64,000 nucleotides of DNA from Rotaria socialis (Eukaryota; Rotifera; Eurotatoria; Philodinida; Philodinidae). Position numbers and translations under genes: made by a program. Positions 22,046-34,900 of the stretch are shown piece after piece. Each line of letters opens with the position of its first letter. The stretch's first letter is position 1. The DNA is taken from the NCBI GenBank assembly GCA_905331475.1, contig CAJNYU010000038.1:306321-370320 (forward strand). The letters run 5' to 3'. Under the pieces are notes generated by a model. It had not been told where the DNA came from, made no database searches, and worked only from the letters and a program-made list of their open reading frames with translations.

Positions 22046-23216
22046 TCATACTGATGCTTCACTTTCAAGAGATATAAATGTCTGATGTGCTGTTTCGAAA
22101 TCATTCGAAATTATTCTTAGGACAACATAGATCGAATTGTACGTACTCATATAAAGTAATGGAACCCATATAACTGATGTTTTAGCAAAACAATCACACA
22201 TAAAAGTAGCCAATGGTGGAATAGCATAATGTTTGCCACAAAGTGCTAAAACAAACAATGCACCAGCATACGGAGTCCAACTAAATGTAAAGCCGACTGT
22301 CGTTATAACAATATCTATGTTTAAAAAGCAGCAAAAAATGTTTTTCTTTAGTATTCCTTTCAATAAATTCTTACTTTTAACAATACGTTGTTCCATTTCA
22401 ATTCGTTTTGCAGTAAATATTGTACACATGCCATGCCTTGCTTTATCACGCATACGCTTAAGCCCAATTAACGTGACAGTATTAATGGCAATAAGAATCA
22501 ATAGGGGAATCAAATAGACAACAAAAAACAAAAAAAATGTAAACGATACATAGGAAAGACGTTGGTCGTACCAATTAATACAACAAGAAGTGCGAGTTCC
22601 CTAAAATGAAATATTCTACTCCTAGTAGATAAAATTAGAAAAACTAACCTCTAAAGTATATTCATTCCATCCAATTATTGGTAAAATCGACCAAACAAAA
22701 GAGATCGACACAACAACGCTTGAAATGCAAACGGAGTTTTCAATCTATATTCATTTAAGAGACTTTTTTTCATAGAATAAATCAATGCATCCTTTTTCTA
22801 CTTACCGTAACTTTATTAGTGTGAAATGGACGCATAATAATATAGCATCGACTTAGACTAACTGTACAAAGTAAATATGAACTTGAACAACCATAGAAAC
22901 ATCTATATAACCATCGACAATAAATTGATGATGTTCCAGTTGATGGTAAAATCGAACAGGATGCCATAAGACCAATGATTGCGATGAACATCACATGTAT
23001 ATTTGGTGATGAGCGAAGAACGTTGTATCGAATAAAGCTGTAAACAAGAGCTCCATTTAAAATGATCCCTATGAATGCTGCAATAGACAGGAAAATACCA
23101 ACAACCCGTACAATATCACAATACATCGGTGTTGGTCGACTTCAAAATAGAGGATCATCTCGAGAAAGTTGATCATCCATGATGAGAGAATAATTAAACC
23201 ACGTATCATTAGACAT
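22046..23216 (-). CDS. Opsin-like G-protein-coupled receptor (in-frame TGA near the N-terminus)
   Basis: Four exons in phase: 23216-22806, 22744-22649, 22600-22375 and 22314-22046, together 1002 nt or about 333 residues including the TGA. All seven membrane segments can be traced. Opsin marks are WSILPIIGWNEYTLEGTRTSC (exons 2-3, second extracellular loop with its cysteine), a WTPY motif in TM6, and CFAKTSVIWVPLLY in TM7, whose Lys matches the retinal-binding position. Departures are SRC in place of DRY after TM3 and VPLLY in place of NPxxY. The N-terminus (MSNDTWFNYS, with N-glycosylation sites) is followed by TGA at 23144-23142, in frame with TM1. Either translation starts at MYCDI downstream, the codon is read through, or this copy is inactivated. 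The best family fit is a Go/RGR/peropsin-type opsin, inferred. Confidence 0.8.
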
Positions 23217-24759
23217 GCTAATATGACCTAAAGGAAAAGAAATTTTCAAGATATTCCGGCTTTGATTACTATTTTCTCTCTAGTTTGTGTTTACGAAGAA
23301 GTCGAATTTCGAATAATCTGAATTTAAATATAGGTATTCTATACGTATAATTTAGTCAACGACCATAATGATCTGTAACAGTTTTCCGAGAGTATATAAA
23401 TGACAAACAAAAATAGGAAAACTCTTGTTTGAAATCGTTGAAATGCATCATGACCTGATTGTAAACTATTCTCATTTTCCCTAATTTATTGTAAATCATG
23501 TAGAAAGATTTAATTAAAAAACTAATTGCTAAGCACTATTTCAATTTCATTATCAAAGTTTTCACAGTTTACAAAACACTCTTATTTTGTGAGGATTATT
23601 TTATGTTGTACTTGCAAAACAACTACGCTGTATAAAAAAATTCTCATTCGTTTGTTTCATATATACTCCCTTTTTTTAGCAAATAAAATCCTGTATCTTT
23701 CGGTAAAAATTTATTTAGCCAGTTTCTTGATTCACTAATTATTGATAAGTCTTCTTAAGTTTCTATGCATCTCATCAGTCAGGAGAAGGCGTTACTTGCA
23801 TGTCAAAAATAAAAAGCAATTTAATTCATCGTAATGATTATACTCATTCTTTGATTTCACCAATTAATCCAAACAACGTTTACAAGCAATCATCATCTTC
23901 ATACGAGAGGTGTCCAAGGACTGAGGATTAGGAATTCCTCATCAGTTCCCCTACAGTTCCGTGCATACTAATGGTAAAAAGATGGAATATTCACGATAAT
24001 TTTTGTTCTTACACTCATTTTCACTTGAAAAATTGTGAAAATCAATGATTTCATGCAAAAATTATTTTTAAAGCAGCAATATCGCAACTTTCGTGGACGG
24101 TGGAACNTTTATTGCTATATTTTAAAGATAATTTTGAAGTTCAAAACAGGGCGAGGTTTAATTAGTCAATTGAAAAATAATGAAAATTGATGATCAATTA
24201 ATATTTGTTTGTATGTTAGCGCTTGCTACTAAAAGGTTGTCTGTAAAAATATATACTGAATGATGAACAAAACTATTGCTCATCTCTGAAGATTTATGAA
24301 ACAGTTGAGTAAGGCATAAAAATGTTCTATTCTTTCTTCATTCACTTTAAATGAACAGGTTTACAAATATATTCGAATATATATTTAGATGAAATCGGTT
24401 CTCAATATTTGGGACCGAACCGAACCGGTCCCATCACTAAAAAGCAACAGATTCGACTTTTATCATCAAATTATTTTGTTGTGTTTCCGCCAATCATCAA
24501 TTTTATCTATGACTATCATTGCTTTCAAGCAGAAAGAAAAAAAAATTTTCGTATATGCACAAAACATCAGACACATCGTTGACAATAAAGACAAGAAAAA
24601 AGACACTTAAACACAGCAAACATGATTAAATATTGACATTAAAAGTATTGACTACATCATAATGGATTATACACTTGAACACGAACATAAAATATTAAAT
24701 ACACGATACATCGGAAGACTAAAAATCCATGAGATTTTGTATTATAAACGACTGGACTG
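23217..24759. other. Intergenic, nothing recognised
   Basis: AT-rich, short frames only. It includes a GAACCGAACCGGTCCC trace at about 24416 related to the GC-rich blocks, and one ambiguous base at 24107. Confidence 0.5.
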
Positions 24760-27369
24760 CTAATTCGACGCAAGTAAATCGGCAGTTATCAACGGTCCTT
24801 CGAGAAATAGTTGACGAACACTTAACATAGCTGATAATTCGAGAATCATCTTATGAACTTGAACATTTTCAAGAAGATCATTAGATAATTGAGGTTGAGA
24901 TGATGGATAAAAACCAGATCCCTAAAATTTTCATTCACATTAAAGACTAGATTAATTAATTAATAGAACTATAAACTTACTTTAAATGCTCGATGTAAAC
25001 GTAGTACTGCATAGCAAAAAACAAATCGCGATAGAAATAAACGTAAAAATTCATCCGCAAAAAAATGGTAAATTGTACTATCTACAAAGAAAAAGAAGAC
25101 AGGAATGCTAATTTTTTTTGCGTCAAAAGATTAAAATGTTTCTTACCAACAAGTTTTGATTTGAGAAACAATTTTGTTATTTCACAAATAATTTTATTTA
25201 TATGTTCTTGACATAAATTCCATTGTTCACTTGTTAAATCATTTACATGACACACGAAACAAAATGCAAATACGGGTGATGTTAAAAATAACGTAAATAA
25301 ACTTCCTTTATTTTGATAATCTATTTTAAAAGAAAAAAGCATTGTTTTTTGTGTTGACTTTTCTTTTCAAAAAAATATATTATTTCTTACCATGAAATAC
25401 TGTTGGTAATTTAATAGGCGAAAGTAATGATATAAATGGTTGACCAAATAAATTTGGCATATTTTGAAAAGCAATACTGTTATTACTGTCGATGATTAAA
25501 AATAATGGTTTGCGTAGAAATGGATAGAGATCTCCTGGAAATATATTATAAACATCTTTAACAGGTCCTATGGGTGGTGTCGCCGTTGTTGTTGTTAAAA
25601 TTGATGACGAAGATTTTTTTCCTAGTGTATTCGTTGCTGATGTTGGCGGAGAATTGGCATTTTCAATTTTATCATCGCAACGATTATTTGTTTTAACACC
25701 ACCAAAATCATATGATTGTTCGACTTTACTTTTCAAATGTGTATCATAACCATCGGCAGAGATATAGAGAAAAAGAATGCCGTTATTTGGTAATTCTTTA
25801 AAGGCAGAAGCAGTAAATGCATAGATTTGACTGAAATTTGGTTTGTATAGGAGATATTTATGAGGATTTAGCCGATTTTGAAAATCACCATCGTAAAGAT
25901 TCTAAATAAAAATTTAATTATTCTCAGTTGAATCAATCTGATGGCATGTAGCCGTGAAATATTAAACGAAATAATTATCTCCCTATTCTTTATTGGAATT
26001 TTCAATGAACTCGAGTTATTCAAGTGCTTTTGATGTTCGAAGAGACAATGTGCAAGTAAAATAAAACAATAAATGACCAGATATCATCCGTCACGATATT
26101 ATTGTCAACAAGAGAACACATTTTCATAGAAATATGTCGTCTCATGTGACAATTATAAAAATTCTAATAATTAATTAATTAAATATGCTTACATAAACGT
26201 CGCGTTGTTGATGATTTGTCGATGTTGGAGATTGCATAGTAGATTTTTCGTCATAGGACGATGTAGATTCAATCGGCTGTTTTTCAACAGCTTGCAACAT
26301 TCGATACATATCAATCGTAACTAAAAAACAGAGAAAAGAGTAAAAAAATAGGTTCATTTTTATAGTAACTGAATAAACTCGATGACAAGCAAATTAAATC
26401 ACCAAGTTTACGAATATCCTCAAGCAGAATACATCTTTCTCTTATGTACATACGTTCACTGAATTTGATTTGATCTTGATAATTTCCAATGATGAGTATT
26501 TCTTCGACTGAATATAATTGAATATTCGATAGGACTTTTTCTGAACCTAATGGTAATGGTGGTATCAATGAATTTGTTAATCGATATGATAATGCTATTG
26601 GTACTTGATCAATATTTAATTGATTATCAATATCGATAAATGTTGATATTTCATTTAAAACAAGTTGCCATTCAAGACTATCGTCAGGATCATAAGCTTT
26701 AACATATTCATCTATTTGACGATTCAATTCACCTACTAATTCACGCATAATTTTTGTTTTTTTCAATAAAAGACAGACAACAATAAAGCGAGCATAATAA
26801 CGTAACTTTTTAACCATTAAATCAGGTTTTTCTTCTCGATTGACTTTTGAATAATAAGCACGTGTACGGATGGCTGAATAAAATGAAAATGCCTCATTTA
26901 GATAATTGATTTCCGATGTTCGAATATAAAAATGATAATAAAGTTGACCAATTTTTGAAGCTATTTCACCTATTTGCCAACGTTTAAGATTATATTTTTT
27001 ATCGAGAAGAACTCTAATTTAACAAATAATAAAATTCACGAATAAAAAGAAAAGAAAAGAATTTTCTATACCGATGTTGTTGTTGAAATTTCCATAATTT
27101 AGTATATACATCAAATGTTCGTCCAAAATATGGCTGCCATTGTTTATGACCATATTGTGGAAGATCCCTGAAATGAACTATGGATATAGAAAACTTTCCG
27201 AAGAAAAAAACATCAATCATTACCTCAATCCATTAAATAATTGTTTAGATTTTTCCAAAAGATGACTAAATTCTTGCACAAGTTTATCGTCATTATCATT
27301 TGCACCACCTTCATTTAAACGTTGTTGATCGCCATTTTTTTCAATCGGATTTATACCTGTTGCTGTCAT
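24760..27369 (-). CDS. SCAI: SCAI (suppressor of cancer cell invasion) orthologue
   Basis: Eight exons in phase: 27369-27224, 27167-27072, 27013-26460, 26320-26193, 25901-25391, 25320-25147, 25081-24981 and 24921-24760. They total 1872 nt or 623 residues, close to human SCAI (about 606). Family hallmarks are KSKQLFNGLRDLPQYG, FGRTFDVYTKLWKFQQQH, KRWQIGEIASKIGQLYYH, YLNEAFSFYSAIR and KKLRYYARFIVVCLLL. A low-complexity Ser/Thr insertion sits in exon 5. In vertebrates SCAI is a nuclear cofactor that represses MRTF/SRF transcription and acts in DNA break repair with 53BP1. Membrane segments are not expected. The start is the first ATG of exon 1 (MTATGINPIEK). Confidence 0.95.
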
Positions 27370-27598
27370 TCTTTCATTGTCTTGAATAAGATTTTACCAT
27401 TGAGACGCAAAAAAAGAGAGAATAAGCAAATCTACAAAACATAAGCAAATATTTTATTTGTTTTTCTCTATCGTTTCTTTTTCGACATTTCTATGGACGG
27501 ATAAAAGCAGCATAAATTACAAATACAACATAATTAAAGCACAGTTAAATATGAATAGATTGTCAAAACTTCTATTTCACAATAAGAAAAAAATCATT

Positions 27599-29157
27599 CT
27601 ATGTAAACATTTGCATGCTCGCAAAATTGTAAAATTTATCAAGTTGTTCCCGAGCATCTGTTGCTGATTCACTAATAAAATCTTAAAAACAAAAAAAAGA
27701 TGGAAATAAATGTTTTTTTCATTCATTGAAAAAGAATTTTACAAGATAAATTTTGATATTTTGATTGAATTAATCTATTAAGTAATTGTTGACATGGTTC
27801 CACACAAGTTGCACCAGCAAATTCTAGTCCTATAACAGGACCTTTCGTCACCAATGAATTATATTTTGCATTGCCAGAAAATAATCTTGATGCACTCATT
27901 TCACTTATTGAATAAGATTTTGTTTGTACAAGTACAATCTAAATTTAAATGAAGACAAATCTTTTGTTTCTATCGAAAATAAAAATAAAATATTCATCTA
28001 CGAACATCAGCTTGTTTTGCTATTGCAATTAATTCCCGAGCACAAACTTCAGCATTTATATGATGAAACAATACTACTAAACAACGCTAAAATACGAAGA
28101 ATTTCATTTTTGAAAATACTTCATCAATCATTTACTTCTTCATTTCGATGACGATATAATTCACCGTAGGTATAAGGTGTTACACTTGTTTCCATACTAT
28201 CATTGACATTCAAATGACTACATGATGGATCTGTTGGAATTGGTAGATGTTTAAATACATGTTCATTCTATTCAAGAAAATAAAAACAAGAAAATTCAAA
28301 TTCAAAAATTTTACTGCGTTAAGTAAAGAAAAATTTGATGAATCTGGAATTGATGTAAAATCATGAATATTGCCCCAAGTATTATTCCATGGACTGATAT
28401 CAGCTGATTTATATTGTTCTAATATTTACATTTCATAAAAATTTGTTTGTTCAATATGAATTAATCTTACCGGATAATTTATCATAATTAAAAGTTAAAC
28501 ATCCAAATTTAATATTATGTGATGATTCAATAATTGGCTGACTAGCACATGTTAGGTAAACATATAAATCGCGACAATCTCGCGTACGAAATTGTTGACA
28601 CACTGTAGCTAATATACAATTTGTTGAATCTCGAATAAAAATACTAAAGGAAAAATTCATTTATTTGATGCCAAAAACGTATTTTCCTATACCTTCCACG
28701 AACAGGACCTATAAAAATTCGGCAATTCGTACAATCATCGATTTGTATTTGACCTGCATGATCAAATACATAGACAGTACAATTCTATAAATAGAAATAA
28801 TTGACTTTTCAACAAGTATAATCATAATAGCTCACGTCACAATTTTGCACTAGAAATATCAAAATGAATAAATTGAAAAAATCATATTTACTTTTTAATA
28901 TTTTGTTAATCTTACCAATAAATTGCTGTCCATTAATAGAACCTGGCAATCGATATATTGTTTCATCTTTAATTTTGTCAAGAATAAAATCTTCTTTTCT
29001 TATTGCTTTACGATCTTCTTTTTCCCTAAAAGAACAAATAAACTATGTACAATAGTCATGTGAAAACATGCTGCTACCATGAGAATACTTGACGTGGAGT
29101 TTCAATAATGTCGGCACTGCCCGTGGAACGAACGAAATATGAGAATAGACATCCCAT
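27599..29157 (-). CDS. RP2: RP2 (XRP2) orthologue, ARL3 GTPase-activating protein
   Basis: Starts MGCLFSYF: Gly2 and Cys3 match the myristoylation/palmitoylation sites of RP2. Exon 1 is 29157-29078, exon 2 is 29025-28916 ([17 protein letters not shown]), then a 14-nt microexon (28849-28836, VQNCD), 28784-28693 ([24 protein letters not shown]), and an exon carrying [11 protein letters not shown], which keeps the Arg used for ARL3 GTP hydrolysis, and [10 protein letters not shown]. The TBCC beta-helix is followed by the NDK-like C-terminal part ([12 protein letters not shown]) and ends [13 protein letters not shown]2 releases lipidated cargo at the cilium base through ARL3. It lies head-to-head with SSNA1, 298 bp away. 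Exon edges in the middle third were not all fixed. Confidence 0.93.
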
Positions 29158-29455
29158 GTCAAAGACTAGAAAACCTAAACGCGAACAGAAAAGACAGAAC
29201 GCAAAGATTCCTTCGTTGTCTTCCTGTTGTTTACAATGCCATCATCAATCAACGGGATGAGTTCTGCTTATTCCATAATTTACCCAATCCATTCCGCGGT
29301 TTCATTGCTTAACTAACTTGCTAGAATGCACAGAAAGAAAGAGAACGAATCATTTTTCTATATCTATATTGCCATGGAACTGACATGACAGGTGTCGGAC
29401 GATAAGAAAAAAATGAGAATTGCTACAAATTCTCAATTCAATCGATCTTTGTATC
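29158..29455. promoter_or_regulatory. Shared divergent promoter of RP2 and SSNA1 with an X-box-like site
   Basis: 298 bp between two start codons on opposite strands, so both promoters must lie here. ATTGCCATGGAAC at 29368-29380, 76 bp upstream of the SSNA1 ATG, resembles the RFX X-box (GTTGCCATGGCAAC) with one base missing. RFX factors drive ciliary genes in animals, and both neighbours are ciliary or basal-body genes. The match is imperfect. Confidence 0.5.
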
Positions 29456-29889
29456 ATGTCTCAACAAGGTGCTGCTTTACAAAACTATAACAATGAACTA
29501 GTTAAATGTACGCTCTTATTGCTTTCCTTGACTTTTGTAAAAATATTCTAATTTAGGTATCGAAGATTTATGTGCGAAACGTGATGAATTACAACGACAA
29601 ATCTTAATTGAAGAAGAAGATAAACATAGACTTGAAAATGAAATAAGATTTGCAAGTGACAAGTTGTCGAAAATTAATGAAAATTTAGCAAGAAAAACTA
29701 CAGCAAGAACTGAATTCGATCAAACAATCGGTGAAACAGAAGCTGCTTATATGAAAATTCTTGAAAGTTCACAAACACTTCTTAATGTAAAAAAAAAACT
29801 TGCTTTATCGTAAATCAATTAATTGACTATTTTTATTTTAGGTGCTCAAGCGAGAATCACATTCACTTCGTAATAAAGTTGACGATTAA
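29456..29889 (+). CDS. SSNA1: SSNA1 (NA14/DIP13) orthologue
   Basis: Three exons: 29456-29507, 29557-29786 and 29842-29889, in phase; 330 nt or 109 residues (human 119). The N-terminus [17 protein letters not shown] is almost identical to vertebrate SSNA1. The rest is one long coiled coil with [18 protein letters not shown] and [20 protein letters not shown]1 self-assembles into fibrils at centrioles and basal bodies and promotes microtubule branching and protection. The C-terminal tail is shorter than in human. It converges with the lipocalin gene 73 bp away. Confidence 0.96.
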
Positions 29890-29962
29890 ATGGCTCATCT
29901 ATTTTTGCTTCTATACAATACAATATCTTATTATTAGTCATGTTTTTTTTTGTCAGACGAAT

Positions 29963-30649
29963 TTATTTGTATATTAGAGATAAATATAAAATAAGTAAAT
30001 TAAAAATAATTATTTTATTCGTTGAATAGTTTTTTAGACTTGATGATGAATAACATGAAGTTTCGCTCTGTGGAGTGATTTTAAGTTTTGTTAAATTAAT
30101 ACATAATGTATTTTCAATATAACTATCAAGTGGATTTGGATAGTCAGTTGATAAAGATCTCGTACGACTAAATAACCATAATATAGGTTCTTCGCATGCA
30201 TCATTATTCGTATAATTCTGTGACATACATCCATAGACTAATGCATAATGATCATAATCAATTTTTACAATATAATAAGGCCAATTCAGAGTTGTGTTAC
30301 TATTGATTGTTTTCGTTTCAAGAATCATTTTTGCACTATTATTTGCCAGAATTGACCAAGGACCAACTGAAAAACATTGTGCTTGGTTCGGTAATCGTGC
30401 TTTACCGGCTACGATAAGACGTTGACTAACATTATTTTCTAATTGAAATTCTTGAGAAAAATCTCGCCATATATCAGATTCATTATGTGGTTCACCTGGT
30501 AACCATTTTACTTCGTACCATAGGCCAAGAAAACGATTTAAACTAAAATTCGATGGAACTGTTAAATTTTCAAAGGTAGGTGTTGTACATGCCATTGATT
30601 TATTAATCAAGAGAAAAATATTTATGATTAGAAAGCAATGCATAGTCAT
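29963..30649 (-). CDS. Secreted lipocalin, apolipoprotein D-like, possibly GPI-anchored
   Basis: Intronless frame of 228 residues. A signal peptide (MTMHCFLIINIFLLINKSMA) precedes the lipocalin GxW block (FLGLWYEVKWLPGE). The second block, YALVYGCMSQ, and the third, LWLFSRTRSLS with its conserved Arg, follow at normal spacing. Four to five cysteines could form the usual disulfides. There are several N-glycosylation sites. The C-terminus ends in a Ser-rich stretch followed by about 18 hydrophobic residues without a basic tail, the layout of a GPI-anchor signal. Lipocalins of this type bind small hydrophobic ligands. A second Met two residues in is an equally good start. Confidence 0.88.
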   Translation of the reverse strand: MTMHCFLIINIFLLINKSMACTTPTFENLTVPSNFSLNRFLGLWYEVKWLPGEPHNESDIWRDFSQEFQLENNVSQRLIVAGKARLPNQAQCFSVGPWSILANNSAKMILETKTINSNTTLNWPYYIVKIDYDHYALVYGCMSQNYTNNDACEEPILWLFSRTRSLSTDYPNPLDSYIENTLCINLTKLKITPQSETSCYSSSSLKNYSTNKIIIFNLLILYLSLIYK

Positions 30650-31938
30650 TTTATGTGTTTTTTCCAGTTTGTATTAATAATAATATTGAGTAAATCTAAA
30701 TATCGTTCTTATATATAGCAAAAAGAAACGACAATTGTTGATATCGTTGGGTAAATAAAAGTACAAAGTGTGAAACTAAAAAGTGTTTAAATAGAACTAT
30801 TTAATACCCATGAATTTGTTTTCTTCTTCCAACATAATTTTTATTGGAGAATATTGATACTCATTACCGAAAATAAGTACGAACGAAAACTGCTATTTCA
30901 GATTTTTTTTCTTTTTGTGCTTCGATGAACTGATTTCTAACTAGCACTTGTAAACAAGATTGCCCATCGATATGTAAATATTCTGTTTCTATTTCAAGAT
31001 ACTAGTTCGTTGATTGGGCTTCACTGCAAGCCAAATCAGACCTTGTCACTTTTGGTCTTTGCTGTTGAAATCATCCATGCAAGTATATATATATATATAT
31101 ATCAGTAAGAACTCAACATTTTTAAAAACCATATCATTATAAATAGGCAGTATGCTTGATATTTTACAAGTTAATGACCTTTATATTTTATTCAGGTCAA
31201 TCATTTCTTCTTTATTGTTGACCGTTTCATAACTGCACTTTGACTTAAAAACACGGCAATTATTTAACTTAGCGATAAAATTAATCCTATTATATTGGCA
31301 TAGAGAAAGTTTTTGTTTTTAATATTCACTATCGATTAAATTTATCGAGATAGATTAAAAATTTCATTCTTCAATTCTGAGCCAAAGACAAATAATAAAT
31401 ATCAGATCAATGAGAAGTGTTTAAAAGATTTCAGTTTGCTTTTAAAATAATATATATCAACCGTCGGTATTTCTTTGTGTTAAAAAGCTTTAGAAAAAAA
31501 AGTCAAACAATTAACTATAACGAAACTATTCAATGAATAATAAACAAATGAACAATAGGGAAAAGAATAAAACGTTGAAATAGAAAAAAAAAGAGAGAAA
31601 AGAATCGCACACACATAAACTATATTGCCCTGAAAAGAAAGACAATGTGTACGAGATTACGAACAAATACATTATGTGATAGATACTTGTTAAAAAAAAA
31701 GTAAACGAACAAACGTTGTGCAAGTTACACAATTTTAACATCTATCAACAGTATATATAAATACGAACTACACTAGATAACAAATAGATAAAATGACTAA
31801 TTCAGAGAAATAGAATCAACCCATTCATGACGAAAAGAAATCGAACGAACACATTAAAAAAAATACTTCAAGTTAAAATCATGAAGAACGTACCAAAAGA
31901 AAAAGTTTTTGTTTTGTACAATATGTATAAAAGAAAAA
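30650..31938. other. Intergenic, nothing recognised
   Basis: AT-rich, with (AT)n at about 31084-31102. No supported frame. Confidence 0.5.
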
Positions 31939-34900
31939 TCATCGATCGCTGTTATTATTTATCTTTAATTTATCATAAACACGTGCAAATAAAACTTTAT
32001 AGTTTGTTGGTTCATATGATAGTTTATTTATTGATTGTTTACTTTCTAATAGAACTTCATCGTATAATGATACTTCATGTTCGGGTGGCGAATAGATTGT
32101 CGATAAAATTGAATTTAAATTATCATTCGTATATTTTTCTAACAGTTTTCTACAGTCGTTTAATTCATTTTGTAATGAATCATTATCATCACGACGTTGC
32201 CGTTCGAGAATTGTTATTCGATCAACTAAATAGCGTTTTTCTTTATCAGACTTGTCAAGTTTTTCATTCAACCGTGAACATTCATCTGTTAGAGTATTAA
32301 TACGTGATTTAAGCTCGGTAAGATGTGTTTTGAAAATTGATGTTGACGATATGTCGAATACGTTCGAAGATGTTGATAGACTCGATGATTGATTAGATGT
32401 TGAATTTAAGTTAAGCGAATGAGAACGCTGTAGTTTTTTGATCGACAAAATATTCGATTTTTTTACAGGTGAACTTGATAGTTTAGGAAAGAAATGTGTT
32501 TCAAATTGTTTTAATCGAAATGTTTCATATTCATTTTCAACATCATGATATTGCTTACGTGTTTTTTCACATAAATCAGATAGCCTAGAAATAAAATCTA
32601 TAAATATTGATCTGAATTGATCAATTATGAAGGGCAATTTTTTGCCTATGTCACAAAGACGAGATGACTAGACATTCTATGTGTATGAACAATTTAAGCA
32701 CAAAATGATGAAAAGATTTCTATGTCTACATGCATGTCAATCATAATATGCTTGTATATATATATATATATATCTTACGGTTGATTGAATGTTTGAGTAT
32801 ATATACTTACTCTTGTATACGTTGTCGATTTATTTCATTCTCTCGACGTTGTCGTGCAAGTTCTTGTTCTAAATCGAAATTGGCTGCATCTAGTGTTTCT
32901 GTTTGTTTACATTTTGTATCGAGTTCTTCACGAGTTGATTCAAGTTTAGCATGTAATAACTAAAGCCAATAGAGATATGTGTTAATCCATTACATGAAAA
33001 TTAAATGTTTTTTTTTTCTCCATAGGAATCGTTATTTTCGATTCTATTCAACTTACTTTTCGATTAGATTGTTCCTCGTCAGTTTGTTTTTGTAAAACGT
33101 CAATGTAGCTTTGCAATTCTTGGTTTCGTTCGAGTAAACATCTGCCAAGTTCAGCAGCTAATTGAAGATCTGAAAATAGTGTAAAACAAAGATATTTTTC
33201 ATGGGAACAAATGAAAATGTGCAAACCTTTTTCATAATCATCTGAAGTTGATATCGATGATGATGATACTGTAGTTGGTTTCGAAGATGAAGAAAGAACG
33301 GTATTGTTGAGATCAAGTTCGGCACCCTCCATGATTGATAGAAGCATTATAGAAGTTCGTACATGATGATTGACCTGAAATAAGTGATGTTTTCGTGGTG
33401 GTATTGGTGAAACCATGTTTTTCTTTTCTCCTTATGCTCTTCACTACAATTGTTCATCGGGGACCTCAATTGGTCATATTTCGAATGCAGAAGAAAGTGA
33501 GAGAGAAAAAAAACGTATAAAATATGTAAGATAAAGAGAAAGAAAAAAGGAGGAAAGGGGACAGAGGGAGAGAGAGACACCTTATATTCTTCTCAGCTGC
33601 TCTTTTTGTTTGTTCTTAATTCACAACGATTCAGGTCGTACACTAATTAGAACAATACAATTCTAATCCGCCATGTTAACCATCAAAGTATTCAAAAGAA
33701 AGAAAGAAAGAAAATTTTATTTCGCATACACAATCGAATCGTCTTCATTTTTCTTACTTGATTTGATTTAGATGACTATAGTACGAATAACTTGTTGGAG
33801 AATGAGTTTGCATACTATCTTTATATGCTTACGATACGAATAGGCATGTGTGCACATTGTTTTCCCTCTCTTCCTCCCGACTGTTTAGTACTATGTGAAA
33901 GATAAGCCTGATATATACGCAAGCGCGTATATGTGAGCGTGTGTGTCATTTTCAGCAAAAAAAGAGCCCAGAAAACTATTGGTAGTAACGATGATGATGA
34001 TGATGATGTGGATCAGTGATAGATACAGACCATTTTCGTCATCGCTGACGCTGCCGTCTCTTATGATACATATAAATATCGCAGAAAAAAAGGAGAAAAG
34101 AAAAAGAGCAAGGAAGAAAGATAGGCTAAGCAACCCGTTCTATCTATGTTGTCGTTTACTCAAAGATTATGTAGGTCTAACAGACGTATATATAAACGAT
34201 TGTATATAAGTATGTCAGAAGAATCAAAAGGCGTTTGTGTTCAGACACATACAGTTTTGATAGTAGCTATACATTTTTTTTTCTGTTCATAAAGGTGACA
34301 GATCAATATCATCAATTTTTTTTCGCCCTCTTCCCTTGTAGTTCTCGCTTTCATCTTTTTACATAATAACTTTTTTTATAAAACCATTAAGACGGATGTT
34401 TCTTTCTGGCATTCTTTAGTAAGAATATGCCATGCTTCGAGTTACACCATCATGATCGACCGTCCTCGAACATTGCATGCGATAAGACAATGTTATATTT
34501 ATTTTTATTGTACATGGTCACCTTCATCTCTCTCTCTCTCTCTCGTTTTTTCTTTTGTATATCTAACAAAATTGATAAATTAACTGTGGTTTTGTTGTGA
34601 TAGTATGTTTTTATGCTTTGATGATTGTTGATTTTTCATTTCTATGATGTAAATACATATGACAAATTAGTAATTTGCTACTCGAATCAAACTAAAACCT
34701 TGACTGACTGAGTCAATCAGTTTCATGATTGAAAGAGCGAAAGAAAATGAAGCCAATAACGGACACACGCAGGATTATTTCATGTCTCTTCGAATTTCTT
34801 CCAACTTATCGAAGAATAAAAGAAATGTTAAGATTATTTTTCTTACATTTATGAATTATGAAAGTTAAATAATACTTACAGAACTGCAATCCGAAGATGA

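Noticed and set aside
31084..31102. (AT)n runs here and at 11177, 32757, 39439, 46076 and 48462
   Set aside because: Simple microsatellites, mostly in introns or intergenic DNA; no sign of function.
33891..34209. Hydrophobic minus-strand and Lys-rich plus-strand frames
   Set aside because: Shadows of GATGAT and AGAAA-rich low-complexity sequence inside the large inferred intron of the CDR2-like gene.
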